From: DASYUM01 sp036001225
GTDB lineage: Bacteria; Methylomirabilota; Methylomirabilia; Rokubacteriales; DASRDR01
NCBI GenBank assembly: GCA_036001225.1
Contig: DASYUM010000217.1
Location: 1 to 19,357 of the forward strand
Reading direction: 5' to 3'
Length of the DNA: 19,357 nucleotides
The position numbers and the translations under genes are program-made. The notes below the pieces were generated by a model. The model did no database searches. It was not told the origin of the DNA and saw only the letters and a list, made by a program, of their open reading frames with translations. Below are positions 13,089 to 19,357 of the stretch, in pieces; position 1 is the first letter of the stretch, and every line of letters starts with the position of its first letter.

Positions 13089-15464
13089 ATGTCCACCCAG
13101 CGCATCCCGGGCTTCTGCGCGCTCTGTCGGTCGCGCTGCGGCTGCATCTCGGTCGTGGCGGACGGCCGGCTGGTCGCCGTCGAGCCCGATCCGGGCCACC
13201 CGACCGGCAAGCACCTCTGCGTCAAGGGCCGGGCCGCCCCCGAGCTGGTGTACGCGGCTGACCGGCTCCTCCACCCGCTCAAGCGCACCCGCCCCAAGGG
13301 TGACCGCGACCCCGGCTGGGTGCGGATCAGCTGGGACGAGGCGCTCGACTGGACCGCGGCCCGGATGCGGGAGGCCGCCGCCAACCATGGCCCCGAGGCG
13401 GTCGCGTTCGCGGTGACCACGCCGTCCGGCACGGCGGTCTCGGACGGGTTCGCCTGGATCGAGCGGCTGATCCGCCTCTTCGGCAGCCCGAACACCATCT
13501 GGGCCGAGGAGCTGTGCGCCTGGCATCGCGACTACGCGACCGCGTACACCTTCGGGGTGGACATCGGCACCCCCGACTTCGCCCACACCGGCTGTCTGCT
13601 CCTCTGGGGGCACAACCCCTCGACCTCCTACCTGGCCCAGGCGACGGCCGCCGCCGAGGCGAAGGCCCGCGGGGCGGCACTCATCGTGGTCGATCCCCGG
13701 CGCGCCGGCCTGGCGAACCGGGCGGACCAGTGGCTCCGCGTGCGGCCCGGCACCGACGGCGCGCTCGCGCTCGGCCTGGCCGGTGTGATGATCGCCGAGA
13801 GCTGGTACGATCGCGACTTCATCCGCGACTGGAGCACCGGTCCGTTTCTCCTGCGTGACGACACCGACCGCTTCCTCAGAGCATCCGACCTGACGGAGGG
13901 CGGCCCCGCGGAATCCTACGTGGCCTGGGATCGTGCCAGCGCCCGCCCGGTCACCTACAACCCGCGGGCCGCCCGGTTCGTGGCGCCCATCCAGGAACCG
14001 ATGCTGCTCGGATCGGCGACCTGCGTGACGCGCGCGGGCCCCGTTACCTGTCGCCCCGCGTTCGAGCGCTACGCCGCGCTCTGCCGGGCCTATCCGCCGG
14101 CGCGCGTGGAGCAGGTCACCGGGGTACCCGCGGCGCAGGTCGTCGAGACGGCGCGCCTCCTCTGGGAGCACCGGCCGGTCGCCTACTTCCACTGGACGGG
14201 GCTCGAGCAGCACACGAATGCCACCCAGACGGTGCGGGCGATCTCCCTGCTCTACGCGCTGACCGGCAGCTTCGACGTGCCTGGCGGCAACCTCCGGGTC
14301 AGCCGTCCTGCCGTCAACGACCTGGGTGGCCGCGCGCTCGTCTCCGCGGCCGAGCGGGCGAAGACCCTCGGCTTCGCCGAGCGACCCCTGGGCCCGGGCC
14401 GCCACGGCTGGGTGACGGCCCGCGACGTCTACCGGGCGATCCTGCACGGCAAGCCGTACCCGATCCGCGGGCTGGTCGGGTTCGGGTCGAACCTGCTCCT
14501 CTCCCAGCCCGACGCCGACCTCGCCCGCGCGGCGCTCGCGCGCCTCGACTTCCTCGTCTACGCGGAGCTGTTCCTCACGCCGACCGCGGCGCTCGCCGAC
14601 GTCGTCCTCCCGGTGGCCTCGGCCTGGGAGCGCGAGGGGCTGCGCGTGGGCTTCGGCCCGACCCTCGAGGGCGAGGCGCTCATCCAGCTCCGCGCGCTGG
14701 TGGTGGCGCCGCGGGGCGAGGCGCGCTCGGACAGCTGGATCGTCTGCGAGCTGGCCACGCGCCTGGGACTGGGCGAGCAGTTCTTCGGCGGGGACGAGGA
14801 CGCCGGCCACCGCTTCGTGCTGGGGCCCTCCGGGGTCACGCTGGAGGAGCTGCGGGCGAAGCCGGGGGGCGTGCCGGTGCCGCTTCAGACCCGCTACCGG
14901 AAATACGCGGAGCCGGCGGGCAACGGCGAGGCGGGCTTCGCGACGCCGAGCCGGCGCGTCGAGATCTACGCGCAGCGGTTCCTGGACCACGGTCAGGCGC
15001 CGCTCCCCGAGTACGTGGAGCCGGCGGCGAGCCCGGTCAGCCGGCCCGATCTCGCGGCCCGCTACCCGCTCGTCCTGACCTCGGCCAAGGTCGTGCAGTT
15101 CTGCCACAGCCAGCACCGGAGCCTCCCCCAGCTGCGCCGGCACAGCCCCGACCCCGTCGTCGAGCTGCACCCGGCGGCCGCGCGGCCCCGGGGCATCGTC
15201 CCCGAGGACTGGGTGCTCGTCGAGACGCCCCGGGCCACCATGCGGGCGCGCGCCCGCCTGAACGGCAGCCTGGCTCCCGACGTGGTCTGCGCCCAGTTCG
15301 GGTGGTGGCAGGCGTGCGAGGCGCTTTCGCTGCCCGGCTACGACGTGGCCGGCTCCGGGAGCGCGAACTACAACGCCCTGATCGACACGGACGTGGCCGA
15401 CCCCATCAGCGGCACCGTCCCCCTGCGCTCCTACCTCTGCGAGGTGCGCAAGGCGAGCTCGTGA
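13089..15464 (+). CDS. Molybdopterin-dependent oxidoreductase (DMSO reductase / formate dehydrogenase superfamily)
   Basis: 791 residues. The N-terminal [4Fe-4S] domain has C10-x2-C13-x3-C17 and C44 (CALCRSRC, KHLCVKG). A bis-MGD catalytic domain follows: WDEALDWTAARM, then ELCAWHRDYA in which C143 is the likely Mo/W ligand, LLLWGHNPS, VVDPRR and RPGTDGALALGLA. The C-terminal MGD-binding beta-barrel (about residues 660-785) includes PLVLTSAKVVQFCHSQHRS and GSANYNALIDT. There is no Tat signal, so the enzyme is cytoplasmic. The substrate cannot be assigned; acetylene hydratase-, formate dehydrogenase- and thiosulfate/polysulfide reductase-like enzymes share this plan. No electron-transfer subunit is adjacent. 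It is followed after 25 bp by a complete ABC importer, suggesting that the enzyme acts on the imported compound. The ATG at 13089 has a G-rich ribosome binding site. Confidence 0.92.
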   Translation: MSTQRIPGFCALCRSRCGCISVVADGRLVAVEPDPGHPTGKHLCVKGRAAPELVYAADRLLHPLKRTRPKGDRDPGWVRISWDEALDWTAARMREAAANHGPEAVAFAVTTPSGTAVSDGFAWIERLIRLFGSPNTIWAEELCAWHRDYATAYTFGVDIGTPDFAHTGCLLLWGHNPSTSYLAQATAAAEAKARGAALIVVDPRRAGLANRADQWLRVRPGTDGALALGLAGVMIAESWYDRDFIRDWSTGPFLLRDDTDRFLRASDLTEGGPAESYVAWDRASARPVTYNPRAARFVAPIQEPMLLGSATCVTRAGPVTCRPAFERYAALCRAYPPARVEQVTGVPAAQVVETARLLWEHRPVAYFHWTGLEQHTNATQTVRAISLLYALTGSFDVPGGNLRVSRPAVNDLGGRALVSAAERAKTLGFAERPLGPGRHGWVTARDVYRAILHGKPYPIRGLVGFGSNLLLSQPDADLARAALARLDFLVYAELFLTPTAALADVVLPVASAWEREGLRVGFGPTLEGEALIQLRALVVAPRGEARSDSWIVCELATRLGLGEQFFGGDEDAGHRFVLGPSGVTLEELRAKPGGVPVPLQTRYRKYAEPAGNGEAGFATPSRRVEIYAQRFLDHGQAPLPEYVEPAASPVSRPDLAARYPLVLTSAKVVQFCHSQHRSLPQLRRHSPDPVVELHPAAARPRGIVPEDWVLVETPRATMRARARLNGSLAPDVVCAQFGWWQACEALSLPGYDVAGSGSANYNALIDTDVADPISGTVPLRSYLCEVRKASS

Positions 15465-15489
15465 CCGGCCCGCCGAAAGGAAGACGACG

Positions 15490-16503
15490 ATGAACAAGCT
15501 CGCCAGCGTGCTCGTCGCCATCGCGGCCGCCATCTTTGGCGCGGGGTCCGTGGCGGCCCAGCCGCCGGCGGTGCTCACCGCGGCGGTGGGCAACAACATG
15601 AACCACGTGCCGAGCTTCGTCGGCGTGGAGAAGGGCATCTTCCTCAAACACGGTGTCGACCTCAAGCTCAAGGTGCTCAACACGGGACAGGAGATGTCCA
15701 AGGCACTCCAGGCCGGCGAGGTCGAGATCATCGGCTCGGCCTACTCCAACTACCCGCTGGCCGTCGAGCGCGGCATGAGCGCCAAGGGCGTGGTCGGGCT
15801 CATGGGCGACCGCAGCGGCCGGTACTGGGATCAGTCGGTCGCGATCTGGACGCGCAAGGGCACCGGCATCGCCCGCATCGAAGACCTGAAGGGCCGGAGG
15901 CTCGGCACGCCGGCCGGCGGAACCGCCGATGAGTACCTGGGCGTGGTGCTGAAGAAGAAGGGGATCCCCCGGGACACGGTGCAGGTGCTGAACGTGCTGC
16001 CGGGGAATATCCTGTCGGCGCTCCAGGGCGGGAGCGTGGAGGCGGTCGCCTGCTGGGAGCCCTTCGCCTCCCAGATCGAGGCCAAGGTCCCGGATGCGGT
16101 GCTCCTCAGCCGGGGCGGCGGCCACATCGGCTACTACATCAACATGGCCGTGCGCGACGACGTGGTCGAGAAAAGCCCCGACCTCGTGGAGCGCTACGTC
16201 GCCGGAGTGGCCGAGGCCACCTGGTACACGCGGCAGAAGCCCGACGAGGCGGCCGAGATCTCCACGCGCTGGATCCCGGGGCTGGACGCCGCCGTGGCGC
16301 GCAAGGCGCTGGCCCAGATGGTGTTCGACGCGCGGATCACCCCTCACACGGTCGCGGCGTGGGAGGAGAACGTCCAGGTCCTCCTGGAGCAGAAGAAGCT
16401 GCGGGCGCCGGTGCCGTGGCAGAAGGGGATCGACCTCCGCTTCATCGAGAAGGTGATGAAGAGCCATCCCCAGTTCTTTGCCGACCTGAAGCCGGCCGGT
16501 TGA
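15490..16503 (+). CDS. ABC transporter substrate-binding protein (SsuA/NMT1-like)
   Basis: 337 residues. The Sec signal peptide is MNKLASVLVAIAAAIFGAGS with VAAQ as the likely cleavage region. The mature protein has the NMT1/SsuA two-lobe fold: GNNMNHVPSFVGVEKGIF, GVDLKLKVL, ALQAGEVEIIG, GTPAGGTADEYLG, CWEPFAS and SRGGGHIGYYI. It is paralogous along its length to the orphan binding protein at 6283-7320. The ATG at 15490 follows an AAAGGAAG site. It lies between the molybdoenzyme gene and the transporter ATPase and is presumably the periplasmic receptor of this importer. Family ligands are sulfonates, nitrate, aromatic carboxylates and pyrimidines; the actual ligand is undetermined. Confidence 0.93.
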   Translation: MNKLASVLVAIAAAIFGAGSVAAQPPAVLTAAVGNNMNHVPSFVGVEKGIFLKHGVDLKLKVLNTGQEMSKALQAGEVEIIGSAYSNYPLAVERGMSAKGVVGLMGDRSGRYWDQSVAIWTRKGTGIARIEDLKGRRLGTPAGGTADEYLGVVLKKKGIPRDTVQVLNVLPGNILSALQGGSVEAVACWEPFASQIEAKVPDAVLLSRGGGHIGYYINMAVRDDVVEKSPDLVERYVAGVAEATWYTRQKPDEAAEISTRWIPGLDAAVARKALAQMVFDARITPHTVAAWEENVQVLLEQKKLRAPVPWQKGIDLRFIEKVMKSHPQFFADLKPAG

Positions 16504-16526
16504 CCGGCGGCGAGCCGGGCCGCCGG

Positions 16527-17396
16527 ATGCCCCCCAAGATCGCCGTCCGGGGGCTCCACCACGCGTACGTCAACCGCTTCACCCGGGAGCGCGTGGTGGC
16601 GCTGGCCGGCGTGGATCTCGAGGTCGCCGAGGGCGAGTTCCTGACCGTGGTCGGGCCGAGCGGCTGCGGCAAGACCACGCTGCTGGGGATCCTGGCCGGT
16701 TTCGTCGTGCCCACCCGGGGCGAGGTGCTGCTCGACGGGCGCCCGGTGGCCGGTCCGGGCCCGGACCGTGGCGTCGTGTTCCAGGAGCTGGCGATCCTGC
16801 CGTGGCGGACGGTGGAGCGGAACATCGCCCATGGCCCCGAGATCCGGGGGGTGCCCAGGGCGGAGCGGATGGCGATCGTGCGGCGCTTGGTGGAGATGGT
16901 CGGCCTCGTCGGCTTCGAGAAGAAGTACCCGCACGAGCTGTCGGGCGGGATGAAGCAGCGGGTAGCGGTGGCGCGGACGCTGGCCGCCAATCCCGAGATC
17001 ATGCTCATGGACGAGCCGTTCGCGGCCGTCGATGCCCAGACGCGGATGACCCTGCAGGAAGAGCTGAACACCATCGCCCGGGCCACCGGCAAGACCATCC
17101 TCTTCGTCACCCACAACGTGGAAGAGGCGGTGTTCCTCGGCGACCGCTGCTGCGTCCTCTCACGCCGCCCGGGGCGGGTGAAGGCCCTGGTCCCGGTGCC
17201 GGTCCCGCGGGCGGAGCGGACGTGGAAGCGCGTCCCCGCCGAGCCGGGGTTCGAGGCCACCAAGGACATGGTGCTCACCCTGGTGCGCGAAGAGGTGAGC
17301 GGGGACGAGCGGCCCGGGGGAGAGCGGCCCGGAGCCCCCCCTTCCCCCGGTGGGTGGGGAGGGGGGGTGGGAGGGGTGGAGGGAGGTGCCGAATGA
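16527..17396 (+). CDS. ABC transporter ATP-binding protein (SsuB/TauB/NrtD-like)
   Basis: 289 residues. Walker A GPSGCGKTT, Q-loop VVFQE followed by LAILPWRTVERNI, signature LSGGMKQRVAVAR, Walker B IMLMDEPF, D-loop AAVDAQT and H-loop VTHNVEEA are all intact, so it should be active. It energises import at the inner face of the membrane. I chose ATG 16527 because the ABC domain starts within ten residues; a TTG at 16500 is an alternative, and longer extensions overlap the binding-protein gene. The last about 30 residues (Gly/Pro-rich GGWGGGVGGVEGG) lie outside the normal domain and are encoded by a C-run/G-run inverted repeat. The stop overlaps the next start as ATGA (17393-17396). Confidence 0.94.
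   Translation: MPPKIAVRGLHHAYVNRFTRERVVALAGVDLEVAEGEFLTVVGPSGCGKTTLLGILAGFVVPTRGEVLLDGRPVAGPGPDRGVVFQELAILPWRTVERNIAHGPEIRGVPRAERMAIVRRLVEMVGLVGFEKKYPHELSGGMKQRVAVARTLAANPEIMLMDEPFAAVDAQTRMTLQEELNTIARATGKTILFVTHNVEEAVFLGDRCCVLSRRPGRVKALVPVPVPRAERTWKRVPAEPGFEATKDMVLTLVREEVSGDERPGGERPGAPPSPGGWGGGVGGVEGGAE
17335..17367. repeat. C-run/G-run inverted repeat inside the 3' end of the ATPase gene
   Basis: CCCCCCCTTCCCC (from 17335) pairs with GGGGAGGGGGGG (17356-17367), differing by one base, around a short GT-rich loop. It adds the glycine/proline-rich tail to the ATPase. Composition and symmetry resemble a REP-like extragenic palindrome captured in the reading frame. As RNA it could form a stable hairpin or G-quadruplex between the ATPase and permease genes. 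Confidence 0.5.
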
Positions 17397-18160
17397 CTCG
17401 CACGGAAGCCGCGCTCGCCTGGGGGATGCTGCTGACGGGCTTCCTCGCCGCATGGAGCCTGGTGGCGGCCGCGGTGCCGGCGCCGGCCTACGTCCTGCCG
17501 CCGCCGACGGCCGTGTTCGACGCCGCCGGCGAGCTGATCGCCAAGGGAATCCTGCCCTTCTACATCGCCGAGAGCCTGCGCCGGATCCTCACCGCCGCCG
17601 TCGTCGCCCTGGTCCTTGGCGTGCCGGTGGGCCTCGCCCTCGGCATGAGCCGGCGAGTGGCCGAGTTCGCCTACCCCGTCCTCAACTTCTTCCAGTCGGT
17701 CTCCGGGATCGCCTGGCTGCCGCTGATGCTGGTCTGGTTCGGCTTCGGCGAGCGCACGATCCTGGTGGCGGTGAACTACACGGTGCTCTTCCCGGTCATC
17801 TTCAACGTCCTGCTGGGGGTGCGCAGCGTCCCGCGGATGTACGGCGACGCCCTCCGCACGCTGGGGGCGTCCCGCTGGCGCATCCTGCGCGATGTGCTGG
17901 TCCCCGGCGCGCTGCCGAACATCGCGACCGGCCTGCGCCTGGGGCTGGCCTATGGCTGGCGCGCGCTCATCGCCGCCGAGATGCTGGTCGGGGCCCACGG
18001 ACTGGGCTCGATGATCTTCACCGCCCAGGCCTTCCACCTCACGGCCCGGATCATGCTGGGGATGGCGGCGATCGGCGTCCTGTGGGTGCTGTTCGACTAT
18101 TTCATCCTGCGCCCGTTCGAGGAGGCGACCTTCGCGCGGTGGGGGCTCGTCCACCGCTGA
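17393..18160 (+). CDS. ABC transporter permease (SsuC/TauC-like)
   Basis: 255 residues with about six hydrophobic helices. The cytoplasmic coupling loop carries the EAA motif, here DALRTLGASRWRILRDVLVPGALPNI, which docks on the ATPase. SGIAWLPLMLVWFGFGE and YGWRALIAAEMLVG are typical of the SsuC/TauC/NrtB BPD_transp_1 family. The ATG at 17393 overlaps the ATPase stop (ATGA), with a good GGGAGGT site upstream. It probably forms a heterodimer with the second permease, which shares the same motifs (SGIAWLPL, YLVP/LIPGALP, WRALIAAEM). Confidence 0.93.
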   Translation: MTRTEAALAWGMLLTGFLAAWSLVAAAVPAPAYVLPPPTAVFDAAGELIAKGILPFYIAESLRRILTAAVVALVLGVPVGLALGMSRRVAEFAYPVLNFFQSVSGIAWLPLMLVWFGFGERTILVAVNYTVLFPVIFNVLLGVRSVPRMYGDALRTLGASRWRILRDVLVPGALPNIATGLRLGLAYGWRALIAAEMLVGAHGLGSMIFTAQAFHLTARIMLGMAAIGVLWVLFDYFILRPFEEATFARWGLVHR

Positions 18161-18209
18161 GGCGTCGCCCAGGCGGGCCCAGCCGCATGGCTTCTTCGAG
18201 GCTAGGCCA

Positions 18210-18980
18210 GTGAAGGGCCGCCTGACATCGGGCGTCCGGGGGGTGCTACCCTTCGCGGTCTTGCTGGCCGCGTGGGCGGCGGTGAGTCGGGCCGGCCTGC
18301 TGCCGGCGATGTTCCTGCCCGGGCCGGACGAGGTGGCCCGCGTCGGCTGGGAGATGGCAACCGACGGCTCGCTGTGGGTGAACATCGGGGCGAGCCTGGT
18401 CCGGTTGCTCCTGGGAGCCATAGTCGGCGTGCCGCTGGGCATCGGCCTCGGCGTCCTGGTGGGGCTGAACCGCCGGTTGGCCACGGTGATGGAGCCCGTC
18501 GCCGGGTTCTTCAACGCGTTGTCGGGGATCGCCTGGCTCCCGCTCGCCGTCACCTGGTTCGGCCTCGGCTGGGCCAGCGTCACGTTCATCATGTTCAACA
18601 CGATCTTCTTCCTGGTTTTCTTCAACACCCTGGTCGGTGTCCGTGCCGTGCCCCGGCTCTTCGAGCAGGCCGTGCGCACGCTGGGCGGATCGCGCCGTCA
18701 CGTCATCGTGCAGGTGCTGATCCCGGGCGCCCTGCCCAGCATCGTCACCGGCATCCGGCTCAGCATCGGTTTCGGCTGGCGCGCCCTCATCGCCGCCGAG
18801 ATGATCGCCACCACCACCGGGCTCGGCTACCTCATCTTCAACGCCCAGAACTTCCACCAGACCGACACCATCCTGGTGGGGATCATCACCATCGGCCTCC
18901 TCTGGCTGGGCACCGACCGACTGCTGCTCCAGCCCCTGGAGCGATGGACGGTCGAGCGCTGGGGGCTGGTGACGCTGTGA
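18210..18980 (+). CDS. ABC transporter permease (SsuC/TauC-like), second subunit
   Basis: 256 residues with about six transmembrane helices. The EAA loop is EQAVRTLGGSRRHVIVQVL followed by IPGALPSIVTGIRL, and GFGWRALIAAEMIATTTGLG follows. It is homologous to the permease at 17393-18160, so the importer probably has two different permease subunits, unlike the single SsuC/TauC of well-studied systems. The start is a GTG at 18210, with TAGG/GAGG upstream; the 49-bp gap before it is gene-free. The stop overlaps the GTG of the last gene (18977-18980). Confidence 0.92.
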   Translation: MKGRLTSGVRGVLPFAVLLAAWAAVSRAGLLPAMFLPGPDEVARVGWEMATDGSLWVNIGASLVRLLLGAIVGVPLGIGLGVLVGLNRRLATVMEPVAGFFNALSGIAWLPLAVTWFGLGWASVTFIMFNTIFFLVFFNTLVGVRAVPRLFEQAVRTLGGSRRHVIVQVLIPGALPSIVTGIRLSIGFGWRALIAAEMIATTTGLGYLIFNAQNFHQTDTILVGIITIGLLWLGTDRLLLQPLERWTVERWGLVTL

Positions 18981-19294
18981 CGCTGCTCCGCCACCGCACC
19001 GTTCTCTTCCTCCTGGTGGTGGCCACGTTGGCAGTGGCCTGGGAGGCCTACCTGGGGGCGAGCGCGCCGGGGCGCCTCGACGGGCCGCTGCGCGCCGCGC
19101 TCGATCGGGAGCCGCTGGTCAACGTGACGGTGACGCTCGGCTTCCCGCCCGAGGACTTCCACGTCCGGCTCTTCCAGGGATACGGCGTGGTGCGGGGCGT
19201 GCGCGGCTCCACCGTGCTCCTCGACCGCGTGCGGCCGGTGGACGTGCGCCGGATCGCCCGCTACTACTGGGTCCGACGGCTCACGCTGCAGTGA
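18977..19294 (+). CDS. Small one-TM protein coupled to the ABC importer, function unknown
   Basis: 105 residues starting at GTG 18977, which overlaps the permease stop as GTGA. Residues about 8-25 (TVLFLLVVATLAVAWEAY) form one membrane helix. The rest is probably periplasmic, with a beta-like pattern VNVTVTLGFPPEDFHVRLFQ...GSTVLLDRVRPVDVRRIARYYWV. I do not recognise the family. The tight overlap implies co-expression with the importer, possibly as an accessory subunit. The 63 bp after its stop to the window edge show nothing recognisable. Confidence 0.7.
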   Translation: MTLLRHRTVLFLLVVATLAVAWEAYLGASAPGRLDGPLRAALDREPLVNVTVTLGFPPEDFHVRLFQGYGVVRGVRGSTVLLDRVRPVDVRRIARYYWVRRLTLQ

Positions 19295-19357
19295 GACCCA
19301 CCGGAGCGCGCCATCAGAAGTGCGGAGCGAAGGCGTCCTTCGAGAGATGGCCGAACA

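Noticed and set aside
13065..15731. Minus-strand open frame of 888 codons opposite the molybdoenzyme
   Set aside because: It is antisense to a gene with complete cofactor motifs; its translation is Arg/Gly/Pro-rich with no domain, typical of mirror frames in high-GC DNA.
16359..16526. N-terminal extension of the ABC ATPase from an upstream ATG
   Set aside because: It overlaps the coding end of the binding-protein gene and translates to unstructured Gly/Pro/Glu-rich sequence, while the ABC domain begins just after ATG 16527.
16442..18679. Minus-strand open frame of 745 codons across the ABC transporter genes
   Set aside because: It crosses three well-supported genes on the other strand and has no recognisable motif.
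1..19357. CRISPR array, tRNA or rRNA genes, complete insertion sequence
   Set aside because: No regularly spaced repeats, no cloverleaf or rRNA-like segments and no transposase motifs were seen on either strand.

Overview
The window is very GC-rich bacterial DNA with dense, often overlapping genes, GTG starts and small operons. Three things recall soil or subsurface metagenome lineages such as Candidatus Rokubacteria/Methylomirabilota: many SsuA/NMT1-like periplasmic binding proteins, a degenerate ~60-bp interspersed repeat, and the remnant of an ABC_sub_bind-type signal peptide. This placement is inference; the window has no rRNA or other marker gene.

Layout. Positions 1-3833 (minus strand) hold four same-direction genes: a Gfo/Idh/MocA oxidoreductase, a class I SAM methyltransferase, a vanadium-haloperoxidase-like PAP2 protein split by one frameshift, and the start of a second Gfo/Idh/MocA oxidoreductase cut by the window edge. 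Positions 4057-5007 are a small accessory islet: a VapBC-type toxin-antitoxin pair with a perfect palindrome just upstream, bracketed by copies of the interspersed repeat and a truncated ABC_sub_bind signal-peptide remnant. From 5022 everything runs on the plus strand. Positions 5022-9040 form a tight operon: an M24-fold protein with one metal ligand replaced, an orphan binding protein, a compact two-domain PEP-synthase-like phosphotransferase, and an OsmC-family protein. Positions 9173-12942 carry a lipoprotein, a badly frameshifted GT-C-like membrane protein, a small one-TM protein and an intact GT-C-like membrane protein, joined by GTGA overlaps. Positions 13089-19294 hold a cytoplasmic molybdopterin oxidoreductase followed by a complete SsuABC/TauABC-like importer (binding protein, ATPase, two permeases) and a small one-TM protein.

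Most notable observation. The OsmC-family frame meets a TGA at 8975-8977, exactly where the family's second redox cysteine should be. The same frame then continues with the canonical OsmC C-terminus (Pro-Leu-Tyr-Arg-Thr...) to a TGA at 9038-9040, giving 138 residues, the normal family length. A hairpin with a GGGC apical loop sits immediately downstream, its first loop G 20 nt after the TGA. This fits the published bacterial SECIS pattern as I know it. I therefore propose an OsmC-family selenoprotein (C55/U118), translationally coupled to the phosphotransferase gene. A simple nonsense mutation or base-call error is the competing explanation.

How the genes may work together. The 13-19 kb block looks like uptake of a small organic or oxyanion substrate coupled to a cytoplasmic Mo enzyme. 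The 5-9 kb operon has a paralogous binding protein with no transporter of its own, which may share the downstream permease/ATPase. Substrates cannot be read from the sequence.
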